The position numbers were made by a program, and so were the translations under genes. DNA of 39,713 nucleotides from Pseudomonas synxantha (GTDB taxonomy: Bacteria > Pseudomonadota > Gammaproteobacteria > Pseudomonadales > Pseudomonadaceae), in contig CAMCJM010000005.1 of assembly GCA_945874835.1 (NCBI GenBank), forward strand, positions 1 to 39,713, read 5' to 3'. The notes under the pieces are model-generated. The model saw only the letters and a list, made by a program, of their open reading frames with translations. It did not search any database and had not been told where the DNA came from. Of the stretch, positions 1 to 10,145 are shown piece by piece (the first letter of the stretch is position 1; every line of letters begins with the position of its first letter).

Positions 1-143
1 CCACGTCGTGGAGTGCCTGTTCGGCAAACTGAAGCATTACCGGCGGATTGCTACGCGTTTTGAGAAAAAGGCCAGTCATTTCAAGTCTATGCTGGCCTTC
101 GCTGCAACCCTGTTGTGGCTCCGCTGATACGTCAACAGAACCT
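1..143 (+). mobile_element. 3' end of an IS5-family insertion sequence (partial)
   Basis: The first 127 bases encode the C-terminus of a DDE transposase. The bases after it run into the reading frame of a CHASE-domain gene, which stops abruptly. The boundary is near the palindrome CCTAGG at 141-146. A CTAG-type target would fit the YTAR preference of part of the IS5 family, but the exact end and the terminal inverted repeat cannot be fixed with only one end visible. Confidence 0.75.
2..127 (+). CDS. IS5-family transposase, C-terminal fragment
   Basis: The open frame enters from the window edge and stops with TGA at 125-127, giving about 41 residues. The sequence begins HVVECLFGKLKHYRRIATRF and ends with ATLLWLR. 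This matches the end of IS5-family (IS427-like) transposases, where the glutamate in VVE is the last acidic residue of the DDE catalytic triad and is followed by a basic KLKHxRRIATR stretch. It would cut and join the ends of its own element. The rest of the gene lies outside the window, so whether it is intact cannot be judged. Confidence 0.8.
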   Translation, partial: HVVECLFGKLKHYRRIATRFEKKASHFKSMLAFAATLLWLR

Positions 144-539
144 AGGTAAATCGGGGTAATAAAGCCCAACTGCCGTCTCATTACCGAGCATCGGATAGAG
201 AAAGCTGATGCGATTATCGGGCGCCAAACCGATGTTGCGGATATGCCGGCCATGCCTGAACAACCCTTGTAACCAGGCCTGAATGTCTTGCCGTTCGATA
301 TTGCCTTCACGGGCCTGAATGTAACTGGCCAAACCTGTGGCAAGGTGCAATGTGGCATTTACTTCGCCCAGCAGCACGGCGCTTACTTCATTGGCTTGAG
401 CCTGCAAGCGCTGCTGTGCCACCTGCTGCTGACGCAGGCTGTACTGTTGCAGAAGCAGTTCCACGCCAATGCCGAGCAGCAACAGAAGTGCCACGGGCGT
501 GCACCAATTGAGTATGGGGCGAGCGGCAAACGCTTTCAT
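132..539 (-). pseudogene. CHASE-domain membrane sensor, N-terminal remnant cut by an IS
   Basis: An uncleaved membrane segment (about residues 13-32) is followed by a periplasmic region ending in a CHASE-like signature, with IGLAPDNRISFLYPMLGNE and then GLYYPDLP. CHASE domains sense small extracellular ligands and are normally flanked by a second membrane segment and an output module such as GGDEF, EAL or a histidine kinase. Here the frame ends after 135 residues. The last few codons (RFC, stop) come from the IS end, so the rest of CHASE and the whole output domain are missing. The start ATG overlaps the stop of the upstream kinase as ATGA, so the two were translationally coupled and probably act in one pathway. 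The output type is unknown because it is lost. Confidence 0.75.
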
Positions 540-3500
540 GAGCGGACCAACAGCGGCACGTCAACCCAGAAAGTACTGCCTTGGTTTTCAGATGATTCAA
601 AACCAATTTGCCCGTCCATGTTCTCAATTAGCTGCTTGCTGATGGCTAAGCCCAGCCCGGTGCCGCCCTTCTGCCGGGTATCGGTGGCATCGGCCTGAGA
701 AAACTTACTGAAAATCCTCGAACGGAATGCCTGAGGAATGCCTGCACCCTGGTCCCGCACACTGATTCGCGCGTGACCGTCCAGGCTAACCACAGCAACG
801 TCAACGTGGCTGCCCTGCGGGGAAAACTTGGCCGCATTGGACAGCAAATTAGCCAACACCTGACCCAGTCGCTGACTGTCTACCGACACCTGCAGGTCGC
901 TCGCCGCAGTCACCAACTGCAAGCGCACGCGGAACTGTTCGGCGTAAGGCTGGTTCTGTTCAATCGCCTCTTCAAGTAGCGCTTGCAAAGCGTATGGACG
1001 TATATCGAAGGTCATTTTGCAGGCGATGAGCTTGTCCATATCCAACAGATCATTGATCAAGTCACCCAGACGCAGGCTGTTGTTCTGAGCAATCCGCAAC
1101 ATGTCCTGCATGGCATCGGGCACTGCACCCAAGGCACCGCCGTTTATAAGCCCCAGCGCACCCGCAATGGCCGTGAGCGGTGTGCGCAGTTCGTGACTGA
1201 CGGTGGACACAAACTCATTTTTCATTTGTTCAATGCGTTTGCGCTCACTGATGTCACGGATCACTGCAATAAAACGGCGCGCACCCTGATAAGTGATCTG
1301 CGACACGGCCAACTCCATGATGAACGGCTCACCATTAAAGCGTTGCGCCGCAAGCTCTACGGCATTTCCAAGGTTTGCCGTGAGATGGTTATGCACGTGG
1401 CGCGACAGATATTCGCCTTGCACCGCTGGACTGTCCGCAGGCACCAACAGCTTGATGTGCCGACCCAGTACATCCTCTAGCTGACAGCCGAAGATGTGCT
1501 CAGCCGCCGGGTTAAAGGTTTCAATCAAGCCTTGCTCGTTGAAGGTGATAATCGCGTCAATCACGTTATCCAGCAGGGTACTCAGGTATTCCTCGCGCTC
1601 GCGAACAGCCTTTTCAGCTTCTACGCGCTCGCTGAAATTCTGAATTTGCGAAACAAAATACAAAGGCTGACCCTGTGCATCACGCACCAATGAGACGCTC
1701 AGCAAAATCCAAAGTACCCGCCCATTTTTATCCAGGTAGCGTTTTTCCAACTGGTAATCGCTGATCTCACCCTTAAGCAAGCGCTGCAGGAGTTGCAAAT
1801 CAGTCTCCAGGTCATCGGGATGGGTGATGTGCTGGAAATCCAACTGCTGAAGTTCCGTTCGGCTATAGCCCAGCATCAAAAACAGGGCATCGTTGACCTC
1901 CAGCCAGCGACCGTCCAGGCCCACCATGGCCATGCCCTGAGGCGCCGTATTGAAGGCGCCGCTGAACCGCTGCTCACTGACGCGCAAGGCATCCTCAGCC
2001 GCTTTGCGGTCACTGATATCCCAAACGAAACCGGACACCCAAAGCAAGGCACTATTTGAGTCGTACTCGCCTCGCCCTTTTTCTCGCACCCACACGCTGT
2101 GGCCATCCACGTGCTGGAGCCGATAGGTCAACTCAAAGGTTTCCTGTCGCTCAATTGCGGGGATGGACTGGTAGGTAATGTGCAGATCATCCGGGTGGAT
2201 CACGCTGGCATAGGCCCGCACCCGGTTATTGATAAAGTCGCTGGCCGGGTAGCCGGTCAACTGGAGAACTTCATCGCTCATGTAGCGCATGGTCCATTGA
2301 GCATCGTTATCGCAGCGGTAAACCATGCCCGGCAGATTGGCGACCAACCCACGAAAGCGGCTCTCACTTTTCTGCAACGAACGCGTGGTGGCTTGCAACT
2401 CGCTGATGTCGCTGGCGATACACAGAAACCCAGTAATCTGCTCGTGCTTATCGAACATGGCACTGACCGTCAGGTTGACTTGACGCGAACTGCCATCCTT
2501 GTATTGGTAAGTCCACTGACGGGTTTCGGGTTCGCCGCTGCGGGCCTGATGGAAGAGCACTTCAAAACCATTAATCGGCTTTTCGTGCTGCTGGCTTAAC
2601 TCGCGGCCGCGTAACTCGATCTCCTCGGCAAAATGAAGCAGGGCAAGGGTCTGCAAGCCAACAACCTCATCCGCCAGATAACCCAGTAACCGCTCAGCCC
2701 CGTGATTGAACAGTGTGATGTTGCCAAGCGGGTTGGTCGCAATCACGCTCACCCCTGTTGCAGAGTCGAGCACCGTTTGCAGCGAGGCGCGCGCCTGATC
2801 CACAGCCGCCTGCTGTGCACGCATTTCACTGATATCTGCATGCGTGCCGAACATCATCAACGGCTGACCGTCAGCACTCCAACTCACCACGCGACCACGA
2901 TCATGCACCCAGACCCAGTGCCCGTCCCGGTGTCGCATACGGCACTGGCAATCGTAATAAGGTGCGTCACCGCGAAAATGAGCATCCAGCAACGCAGCCG
3001 ATTGATCGAGGTCCTCAGGATGGGCATGACTCAGCCATGTATTGATATCGACAGGAGCCAACTCATCAAGGCTGTAGCCAATGATTTCGGCCCAACGCGG
3101 GTTGAAAACGGTCGCACCGGTTTGCACGTTCCATTCCCAAGTACCGATGTGCGTGCCTTCGATAATGCTTTGTAAGCGTTCACCCTGACTCTTGAGCGTC
3201 GCCTCGGCGCTGGCTTGTTCGGTGACATCCTGAACGGTACCGACCCGGCGGACCAAGCCCCCTTCTTCATTGGGTTGCAACCTTGCTAACGCCTGCACCC
3301 AACGCACTTCGCCATCCGGGCGGATGATGCGATAGCGGACATTATGCGAGCCCTCTTCGCTTATTCGAGCCTTTGACGCCTCGACTAAAGCCAGATCATC
3401 AGGGTGCACATAACGCTTGAAGGCTTCGACGCTTGGGATGAAGGTTGCCGGGTCAAGGCCAAATATTTCATAGACCTGCGCCGACCAGTACAGACTGCCG

Positions 3501-5077
3501 TCTTCAAGACTGGCCTCCCAATGCCCGAGGCGAGCGATGCGCTGCGACTCATCTAAACGCTGCAGCAAGGCCTGGCGAGCCTGCTCCTGTTGCTGGCGCT
3601 CCAATGTGGCGCTGACCCAGCGAGCAAACAAACGCAAGAACTCCAACTCGGCCTCATCGAAGGGAACTGCACGAGGTTCGGCAGAGCAAAACGCCAGCGT
3701 GCCGAAGGCCCGACCGCCAACCTGTACAGCAGCGCCAATATAGGTTTCCAGACGAAACGAGGGATAGCAGGGATGATGCGCATATTCACTTGCACCCATG
3801 TGGTCGATAGCCAATACATCGCGACCGTTCAACGTCAGGCTGCAGTAGGTCTCGCCCAGACTGAAGTGCTGGCCATCTTGCAGCGTGCCGGGCGGAGAAA
3901 ACTGCGCCAGCACCTGATAGTCCTCGCCGACAACCCGACTGATTAACCCCAGCGGGGTGTCATAGAACTCAGCACCCAGTTGCAGGGCGGCTTGCAGTTG
4001 CTGCTGGCTGTCCAAATGACTCAGCGCAGCAATTTGGTTGAGTGCGCGCAACGCCTGTTGTTGGCGCTGCAAGTGTTGCTGAGCAGACTCGCGCTGAACA
4101 TCGCGGCGCAACGCCTCAACCAACTGCCCCAGTGTTGCCAGAAGCGGCTTGAGTTGCTCAGCTAAATCATCGGGGTACCCTCCCGAGCGGTTTGCCATAC
4201 CCAGCATGCCCACCAATTGGCCGCTGGCAAACAAAGGCAGCCCGGCGAACGTGTCCAGGGGCGGATACCCGGGCGGCAAACCACTGCGCCGAAGATCATC
4301 GGCAGTGGCGTTGCTAATCACCGCAGCGGCATCGCGAATCACATAACCCAACAGGGTATCGAGGTCGTGAAACTCAATGGCCTGAGTTTCGCGCGCTGAA
4401 AAAGAATCCGCACTGGCCTGATCCCAGGCGATATTGCTGATTGCGTAGGTACGTAGGTATGGAACGTTATGGCTATCGCGCAGCACTTCGCCAATAAAAC
4501 CAAATGAGCTGCCCGTATGCGCCAAAATGCGACTTAGCAAGGCATTGAAACTTGTCCGCTGGTCATCCGTCTCGATAAAAGCCGCTTGAGCCCACGCCAC
4601 TAATTCAAGCAACTCTTTGGCGGGCGTAGACTCTTGGGTAGGTTCCGCCAAGAGCGTATCTGTATGAAGGCCTTTATGCTTCTGGCCATAGCGGCCGGCA
4701 AAAAACATCAACGCCATCAAAACCTGAATGGCCAACCAAATAACGACCCACTTAACCCAGATACCGTGCTGTTCGCGCTGGCTATAGTCATTGCCCACGC
4801 GCTCAAGCGGTGCTGCGCCTTGCCTGGCGATATCGGCATAACCTGCCGGGCTACCGGCAGCATCCCCCGTATCAATTAAGGGCGATAGGGGTTGAACGGC
4901 ATCGATTGAGGGGGGCTTTGCGCCCTGCGGCATGCTGTCTTGGGCATAGCCAACGCGCTGCGATAGACGTGCCTGACTATTCACGTCCTGCCAGGCCAGC
5001 ACGGCAAACAGCACCGCCAAGCCACAACTGCAGAGCAGAGCAGTCAGGGGCGCTTGAAGCTTGTACTGCTTAGTCAT
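536..5077 (-). CDS. Multi-PAS/GAF sensor histidine kinase
   Basis: The 1513-residue protein has a membrane segment at about 12-29, a short periplasmic loop, and a second membrane segment at about 109-126. These are followed by two GAF domains (about 155-320 and 340-505) and six PAS/PAC units (about 515-625, 635-755, 768-890, 900-1015, 1025-1140 and 1150-1270). It ends in HisKA with SHELRTPL (phospho-accepting His1295) and a HATPase with an N box (LANLLSNAAKFSP), DQGAGIP and GTGLGLAISK. There is no receiver or HPt domain, so it must pass phosphate to a separate regulator, and none is adjacent. It shares a four-base stop/start overlap with the downstream CHASE gene. It lies 126 bp downstream of the PirS-like gene. 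The signal is unknown; stacked PAS/GAF modules suggest integration of several cytoplasmic cues such as redox state or small ligands. Confidence 0.9.
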   Translation of the reverse strand: MTKQYKLQAPLTALLCSCGLAVLFAVLAWQDVNSQARLSQRVGYAQDSMPQGAKPPSIDAVQPLSPLIDTGDAAGSPAGYADIARQGAAPLERVGNDYSQREQHGIWVKWVVIWLAIQVLMALMFFAGRYGQKHKGLHTDTLLAEPTQESTPAKELLELVAWAQAAFIETDDQRTSFNALLSRILAHTGSSFGFIGEVLRDSHNVPYLRTYAISNIAWDQASADSFSARETQAIEFHDLDTLLGYVIRDAAAVISNATADDLRRSGLPPGYPPLDTFAGLPLFASGQLVGMLGMANRSGGYPDDLAEQLKPLLATLGQLVEALRRDVQRESAQQHLQRQQQALRALNQIAALSHLDSQQQLQAALQLGAEFYDTPLGLISRVVGEDYQVLAQFSPPGTLQDGQHFSLGETYCSLTLNGRDVLAIDHMGASEYAHHPCYPSFRLETYIGAAVQVGGRAFGTLAFCSAEPRAVPFDEAELEFLRLFARWVSATLERQQQEQARQALLQRLDESQRIARLGHWEASLEDGSLYWSAQVYEIFGLDPATFIPSVEAFKRYVHPDDLALVEASKARISEEGSHNVRYRIIRPDGEVRWVQALARLQPNEEGGLVRRVGTVQDVTEQASAEATLKSQGERLQSIIEGTHIGTWEWNVQTGATVFNPRWAEIIGYSLDELAPVDINTWLSHAHPEDLDQSAALLDAHFRGDAPYYDCQCRMRHRDGHWVWVHDRGRVVSWSADGQPLMMFGTHADISEMRAQQAAVDQARASLQTVLDSATGVSVIATNPLGNITLFNHGAERLLGYLADEVVGLQTLALLHFAEEIELRGRELSQQHEKPINGFEVLFHQARSGEPETRQWTYQYKDGSSRQVNLTVSAMFDKHEQITGFLCIASDISELQATTRSLQKSESRFRGLVANLPGMVYRCDNDAQWTMRYMSDEVLQLTGYPASDFINNRVRAYASVIHPDDLHITYQSIPAIERQETFELTYRLQHVDGHSVWVREKGRGEYDSNSALLWVSGFVWDISDRKAAEDALRVSEQRFSGAFNTAPQGMAMVGLDGRWLEVNDALFLMLGYSRTELQQLDFQHITHPDDLETDLQLLQRLLKGEISDYQLEKRYLDKNGRVLWILLSVSLVRDAQGQPLYFVSQIQNFSERVEAEKAVREREEYLSTLLDNVIDAIITFNEQGLIETFNPAAEHIFGCQLEDVLGRHIKLLVPADSPAVQGEYLSRHVHNHLTANLGNAVELAAQRFNGEPFIMELAVSQITYQGARRFIAVIRDISERKRIEQMKNEFVSTVSHELRTPLTAIAGALGLINGGALGAVPDAMQDMLRIAQNNSLRLGDLINDLLDMDKLIACKMTFDIRPYALQALLEEAIEQNQPYAEQFRVRLQLVTAASDLQVSVDSQRLGQVLANLLSNAAKFSPQGSHVDVAVVSLDGHARISVRDQGAGIPQAFRSRIFSKFSQADATDTRQKGGTGLGLAISKQLIENMDGQIGFESSENQGSTFWVDVPLLVRS

Positions 5078-5203
5078 TACGAGCTAATCGCCTACTTTAA
5101 GGGTCGGTTGACTTGTCAAAACAGAGTAGCTCAAGCGACAGTGCCAGTGCCCAAGCGGGTAACGAAAATCCATGCCGAGCATGGCTTGCTCAGGGAAAGT
5201 CGA

Positions 5204-6553
5204 CTACATGGCAGCTTTCAAGCGAAAACTCAGGCGCAGCCCTTCGCCGGTGTTTTCAGCCCACATTAATCCGCCCTGCATCTGCATGGCCCCACGGGCA
5301 ATCGCCAGGCCCAGACCAAAACCATCGCCACCGGGCCGGGCGGTGGTGAGTCGGTTAAAGGGCAAAAACATCTGCTGCAACTGGTCGGGGGCCACACCGC
5401 CGCCCTGATCCTCCAGCCAGAACAGCCAATCGCCCTGCTCACGGCGACCATCCAGACGGATCACGCCGTGAGGTGGGGAATGCCGTATGGCGTTACGCAA
5501 ACCATTCTCCAGTGCCTGAGCCAAGCCGTTGAGATGCCCATGAACGCAGCAATCATCCGGTAACAGGCAACGCAGTTGAGCCTGCGGCCAGGCACTTTCA
5601 AAGCAGGCATCTTCGGCCAGTAACGCCCAGAGTGACGGCAAGCTAATAGGCTCAAGCGGCGGTTGCGGGCGCTCGTTGCCCAGCCAGATCAGCTCTAAAG
5701 TGTCATCCACCAATTGCTGCATGCAGCCGACCTCGCGCTCCAGACGCTGACGCAATAGCTCAGCCTCAAGGCCACTTTCACAGGCCACGCGCAAACGGCT
5801 CAAGGGGGTGCGCAACTCATGGGACAGATCACACAGCAATTGGCGCTGCACGTTCAGCATGCCCTGCAAACGTTCCGCCATGTGATCGAAAGCGCGACCC
5901 AGTTCGCCCAGCTCGGCGCGACGTGCGCTGATTTGGCTGGCCGTGCGCACGCTCAGTTGCTCATCACGCAAGGCATTGGCTTGTTCGCGCAGGTGCTGCA
6001 GTGGGGTGATCAGCAGACGATAGAGCACTGCACAGAGCAGCAATGCCAGCGCACAAGGTAGCAGGCCATGCACCAGCAACTGGGCGTGCCAGGTAAAACC
6101 CTCAGGCATAAAGCGCGCGGGCAGTTGCATCGCCAATTGACCGCTGAGTGGTTCGAGTGGGAACGGCACAGCAATCACCGGCAAGCCTCTGCTGCGCTTG
6201 CTCATGGGCCAATCAAGATGGCGCATGGCGGTCAAGCGCTCGCTGTCTTGCAGAGTCAAAGCCTGCGTGCCCAGCGCGCGCAAATCACGCCCGATCACCG
6301 TTAGCCACACCGGCTCGCGTTCTTGCATGTGCTGTTGCCATTGCGCCACACCCTCGGCACCGCCAGTGCGCCAGGCGTGTTCGGCCTGCGCGGCATAATC
6401 ACGCAACTGTTGTTGCGCCGCGCTACTGAGTAGGTAACCGCGAAACTCGATGCGCCCACCCCAAGACCAACTGAGCCAGATGATCAGCAGACAAAACGCC
6501 ATGACCAGCAGTGCCAGCCGCCAATACAGTGAATGACGCCCCGGCACGCTCAC
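5204..6553 (-). CDS. pirS: Sensor histidine kinase, PirS-like
   Basis: A 449-residue classical kinase. A membrane segment lies at about 10-30 and a periplasmic sensor loop follows. A second membrane segment lies at about 157-178, then HAMP, then HisKA with LSHELRTPLSRLR (His245) and a HATPase with ENGLRNAIRHSP, DQGGGV and GFGLGLAIARG. The start ATG overlaps the stop of the upstream response regulator (6550-6553), so the two are co-translated. The name rests on position: in P. aeruginosa the ferric-enterobactin pair PirR/PirS lies divergent from gacS, as here. The close homologue PfeS is an alternative. The usual downstream TonB-dependent receptor gene is absent, so the regulated target is uncertain. 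Confidence 0.75.
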   Translation of the reverse strand: MSVPGRHSLYWRLALLVMAFCLLIIWLSWSWGGRIEFRGYLLSSAAQQQLRDYAAQAEHAWRTGGAEGVAQWQQHMQEREPVWLTVIGRDLRALGTQALTLQDSERLTAMRHLDWPMSKRSRGLPVIAVPFPLEPLSGQLAMQLPARFMPEGFTWHAQLLVHGLLPCALALLLCAVLYRLLITPLQHLREQANALRDEQLSVRTASQISARRAELGELGRAFDHMAERLQGMLNVQRQLLCDLSHELRTPLSRLRVACESGLEAELLRQRLEREVGCMQQLVDDTLELIWLGNERPQPPLEPISLPSLWALLAEDACFESAWPQAQLRCLLPDDCCVHGHLNGLAQALENGLRNAIRHSPPHGVIRLDGRREQGDWLFWLEDQGGGVAPDQLQQMFLPFNRLTTARPGGDGFGLGLAIARGAMQMQGGLMWAENTGEGLRLSFRLKAAM

Positions 6554-7260
6554 TCCTCCTCACGGGTGAAGACATAGCCTTTGCCCCACACCGTTTCCAA
6601 GCGCCCGGCGCTGTAGCCCAATGCCTGCAATTTGCGCCGCAGGTGGCTGACATGCATGTCCAGGCTGCGGTCATGCCGTGAATAGGCGCGGCGCAACACC
6701 TGCTGGTAAAGGAATGCCTTGCTCATCAGGCCTTGCGGGTGCCGCATAAACAGCTCCAGCAGACGGAACTCGGTTTGCGTCAATTCTGCCCGTTGCCCTT
6801 GGAGCGACACATCCATGCGTGCCTCATCAAATTGCAGTTGCGGGTCCAGCCCAACCTGCTGCCACTCGCGCCGTTCATAGGCCACGCGGCGCAGCACAGC
6901 AGCCACGCGTACCTTCACTTCATCCATGCTGAAGGGCTTGGGCAAGTAATCGTCGGCCCCCTGACTGAACCCGGCAATCCGATTCTGCTCACCGCCTAAG
7001 GCCGACATCAGAATAACCGGTACTCCACGCCGCTCGCGTAAGCGCTGCAGTGCCTGCAAACCCGTGATGCCGGGCAGCAGAATATCGAGTAAGACCAGAT
7101 CAAAATCACCCGTGGACGCCCGTTGTAGGCCTTCATTGCCGTCCTGACACAAGCAGACCTGATAGCCGACCGCACACAGTTGCTGTTGCACATGTCTGGC
7201 CAGCAACGGATCGTCTTCCACCACGAGTATTCGAGCACTGGGCACGCAAGCGCTGAGCAC
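6550..7260 (-). CDS. pirR: OmpR-family response regulator, PirR-like
   Basis: 236 residues with an N-terminal receiver (ILVVEDDP; phospho-acceptor Asp59 in LVLLDILLPG; conserved Lys in YLPKPFS) and a C-terminal winged-helix DNA-binding domain (TQTEFRLLELFMRHP, SLDMHVSHLRRKL, VWGKGYVF). The start used is a GTG at 7260 with GAGAAGG about 10 bases upstream. A GTG five codons further in is possible and would start closer to the family norm. It overlaps pirS by four bases. A Fur-box-like sequence sits about 20 bases upstream, consistent with an iron-responsive role as for PirR and PfeR of P. aeruginosa. Assignment to PirR rather than another OmpR member rests on synteny with gacS. Confidence 0.77.
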   Translation of the reverse strand: MLSACVPSARILVVEDDPLLARHVQQQLCAVGYQVCLCQDGNEGLQRASTGDFDLVLLDILLPGITGLQALQRLRERRGVPVILMSALGGEQNRIAGFSQGADDYLPKPFSMDEVKVRVAAVLRRVAYERREWQQVGLDPQLQFDEARMDVSLQGQRAELTQTEFRLLELFMRHPQGLMSKAFLYQQVLRRAYSRHDRSLDMHVSHLRRKLQALGYSAGRLETVWGKGYVFTREEE

Positions 7261-7279
7261 GATAAAGACGCCTTCTCAA

Positions 7280-7295
7280 ATGAGAATAATTCTAC
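7280..7295 (-). promoter_or_regulatory. Fur-box-like operator upstream of pirRS
   Basis: The segment at 7281-7294 reads TGAGAATAATTCTA. It matches the 7-1-7 Fur motif TGATAATnATTATCA at most core positions (TGA-AAT-n-ATT-T). It sits between the divergent gacS and pirR starts, about 20 bases before pirR. On the minus strand a TATAGT hexamer at 7300-7305 would place the site at the transcription start. Fur binding is inferred and is consistent with the PirR/PirS siderophore link. Confidence 0.55.
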
Positions 7296-7377
7296 CCACT
7301 ATAGAAGCGACACTCACCTAAAGATTCTCGTCGATTGAGTCGCTACACTGCCGAACATTCACCCCAGGAGGCTTCGC

Positions 7378-10128
7378 GTGATAAAGGATCTAGGCATCAA
7401 AGGCCGCGTGCTTATGCTCACCCTGCTGCCCACCAGCTTGCTGGCGTTGGTATTGGGTGGTTATTTCACCTGGGTGCAACTCTCGGGCCTGCAGGGGCAG
7501 TTGGTGCAGCGCGGGCAGATGATTATCGAGCAACTCGCCCCGCTGGCAGCACCCGCGCTCAATAGCGGTGACCGTGATGTGCTGCAACGCATTGCCAATC
7601 AAGCCTTGGAGCACCCCGATGTTCGCGCCGTGAGCTTTCTGGCGAGCGAACGTAGCCCCTTGGCGCATGCCGGCCCCCGCATGCTCAATAGCCTGCCGAG
7701 CGTAAGCCAGTTGCAACCCGCACAGAGCAGCAACCCAGATGCCACGCGCTTTCTTTTGCCGGTGTACGAACAGCACCTGAGCCTCACCGGCCAGGCCAGC
7801 GAAAAACCCGGCAGCCAATTGCTCGGCTGGGTGGAGTTGGAACTGTCGCACCACAGCACCTTGCTCAGCGGTTATCGCAGCCTGCTGGCCAGCCTGCTGC
7901 TGATTGTCACCGGCTTGATGGTCACCGCTCTGCTGGCAGTGCGCATGAGCCGCACCATCAACGAGCCGTTGCGGCAAATCAAACACAGCGTGGCTCAGCT
8001 TAAAGACGGCCATCTGCAAACCCGCCTGCCGCCGCTGGGCAGCCATGAATTGGACGAACTGGCCTCGGGCATCAACCGCATGGCCGAGTCTCTGCAAAAT
8101 GCCCAGGAAGAGCTGCAACACAGCGTGGATCAGGCCACCGAAGACGTGCGGCAAAACCTGGAAACCATCGAAATCCAGAACATTGAACTGGACCTGGCGC
8201 GCAAAGAAGCCCTGGAAGCCAGCCGCATCAAATCAGAATTTCTCGCCAACATGAGCCACGAAATCCGCACCCCGCTCAATGGCATTCTCGGCTTTACCAA
8301 GCTGCTGCAAAAAAGCGAACTCACCCCACGTCAACAAGATTACTTGGGCACCATCGAAAAATCCGCCGACAGCCTGCTGGCGATCATCAACGAGATTCTC
8401 GACTTCTCGAAAATTGAAGCCGGCAAGCTGGTGCTGGAAAACATTCCGTTCAACCTGCGCGATGTGCTGCAAGACACCCTGACCATCCTCGCCCCCGCCG
8501 CTCATGTTAAACAGTTGGAGTTGCTCAGCCTGGTTTACCACGACACGCCGCTGTCGCTGATTGGCGACCCGCTGCACCTAAAACAGGTGCTGACCAATCT
8601 GGTGAGCAACGCGATCAAATTCACCCGCGCCGGCACCATTGTCATCCGCGCCATGCTTGAAGATGAAAGCGCCGACCATGCGCAGTTGCGCATCAGCGTG
8701 CAGGACACTGGCATCGGCCTGTCCGATGAGGATTTGCGCGAGCTGTTCCAGGCGTTTAGCCAGGCTGACAATTCACTCAGTCGTCAGGCTGGCGGCACAG
8801 GCCTGGGACTGGTGATATCCAAACGCCTGATCGAACAGATGGGCGGTGAAATTGGCGTCGACAGCACCCCCGAGCAGGGCTCGGAATTCTGGATCACCCT
8901 CAACCTGCCTAAAGCCCGCGACGACGCCGAAGACCTGCCGCGTCCGCCGCTGCTTGGCCGCCGTGTGGCGGCCCTGGAACACCACGATTTGGCCCGCCAA
9001 GCCCTGCAACACCAGCTTGAAGACTGCGGCCTGATCGTCAGCAGTTTCGAAAACCTCGACAGCCTGCTCAATGCCGTCACCGACGCCCGGCATAGCGCCC
9101 AACCAATTGAACTGGCGGTGCTCGGCGTGAGCACACAAACCCTGCCGCCCGAGCGCTTGGAAGTATACCTGCGCGACCTCGAACACCTAGGCTGCAAACC
9201 GCTGCTGCTATGCCCCACCACCGAGCATGCGCTCTACCAAACACTGCTGCCGGACGCCTACAGCCAACTGCAGGCCAAACCCCCTTGCACGCGTAAGCTG
9301 CAACGCGGCCTGGCCGAGCTGCTCAGCCCGCTGCACAGCCCAACCGAAGTCACCCACCAGCCGCCTAGCCGCCCGCCGGTCATCCTCTGCGTAGACGACA
9401 ACCCGGCCAACCTGTTGCTGGTGCAAACCCTGCTTGAAGACATGGGCGCGCAAGTGACGGTGGCCAGCAGCGGCTTTGAAGCCGTGGAAAAAGCGGCCAA
9501 ACACCTCTACGACCTGATCTTTATGGACGTGCAAATGCCGGGCATGGACGGTCGCCAAGCAACCCAAGCAATACGCCAGCACGAAAACACCCAAGAGCAA
9601 AACCCGGTGCCGATTGTCGCCCTCACGGCCCACGCCTTGGCCAACGAGAAACGCGCGTTGCTGCAAAGCGGCCTGGACGATTACCTGACCAAGCCCATCA
9701 GCGAACGCCAGTTGGCCCAGGTGGTGCTGAAATGGACCGGCCTGGCGTTGCGCAATCAGCCAAGCGAACACAGCCTCAGCAGCAGCGCAAAACCCATCGT
9801 CAGCGTACTGGATAACGAAGAAGGCCTGCGTCTGGCCGCCGGTAACGCCGATATCGCCGCCGACATGTTGAACATGCTCTTGGCCGGCCTGCCCGGCGAC
9901 CGTCAGGCCATTCGCCAGGCCCGCGAAAGCGCTGAGCGCAACAGCCTGATCGAACGCGTGCATCGCCTGCACGGTGCCACCCGCTACTGCGGCGTACCGC
10001 AACTGCGCGCCGCCTGCCAACGCAGCGAAACCCTACTCAAACAGAACGACCCAGCCGCCCAACAGGCTCTGGACGAACTGGATGCGGCCATTGAGCGACT
10101 GGCCGACTATGCGCTGACCAGCGCCTAA
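7378..10128 (+). CDS. gacS: Hybrid sensor kinase GacS (BarA type)
   Basis: A 916-residue tripartite kinase. A membrane segment at about 10-32, a periplasmic region and a second membrane segment at about 165-187 lead into HAMP. HisKA follows with [18 protein letters not shown] (His294), then a HATPase ([26 protein letters not shown]). A degenerate receiver-like linker precedes a true receiver ([13 protein letters not shown], Asp717; LTKPIS), and a C-terminal HPt domain carries His865 in [13 protein letters not shown]. GacS phosphorylates GacA, which switches on the small RNAs that titrate RsmA/CsrA and so controls secondary metabolism, biofilm and virulence traits. The start is a GTG with CAGGAGG eight bases upstream; the N-terminus [10 protein letters not shown] is typical of Pseudomonas GacS. 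It diverges from pirR, and ldhA follows after 17 bases. Confidence 0.96.
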   Translation: MIKDLGIKGRVLMLTLLPTSLLALVLGGYFTWVQLSGLQGQLVQRGQMIIEQLAPLAAPALNSGDRDVLQRIANQALEHPDVRAVSFLASERSPLAHAGPRMLNSLPSVSQLQPAQSSNPDATRFLLPVYEQHLSLTGQASEKPGSQLLGWVELELSHHSTLLSGYRSLLASLLLIVTGLMVTALLAVRMSRTINEPLRQIKHSVAQLKDGHLQTRLPPLGSHELDELASGINRMAESLQNAQEELQHSVDQATEDVRQNLETIEIQNIELDLARKEALEASRIKSEFLANMSHEIRTPLNGILGFTKLLQKSELTPRQQDYLGTIEKSADSLLAIINEILDFSKIEAGKLVLENIPFNLRDVLQDTLTILAPAAHVKQLELLSLVYHDTPLSLIGDPLHLKQVLTNLVSNAIKFTRAGTIVIRAMLEDESADHAQLRISVQDTGIGLSDEDLRELFQAFSQADNSLSRQAGGTGLGLVISKRLIEQMGGEIGVDSTPEQGSEFWITLNLPKARDDAEDLPRPPLLGRRVAALEHHDLARQALQHQLEDCGLIVSSFENLDSLLNAVTDARHSAQPIELAVLGVSTQTLPPERLEVYLRDLEHLGCKPLLLCPTTEHALYQTLLPDAYSQLQAKPPCTRKLQRGLAELLSPLHSPTEVTHQPPSRPPVILCVDDNPANLLLVQTLLEDMGAQVTVASSGFEAVEKAAKHLYDLIFMDVQMPGMDGRQATQAIRQHENTQEQNPVPIVALTAHALANEKRALLQSGLDDYLTKPISERQLAQVVLKWTGLALRNQPSEHSLSSSAKPIVSVLDNEEGLRLAAGNADIAADMLNMLLAGLPGDRQAIRQARESAERNSLIERVHRLHGATRYCGVPQLRAACQRSETLLKQNDPAAQQALDELDAAIERLADYALTSA

Positions 10129-10145
10129 AAATTCAGAGGATGCCC

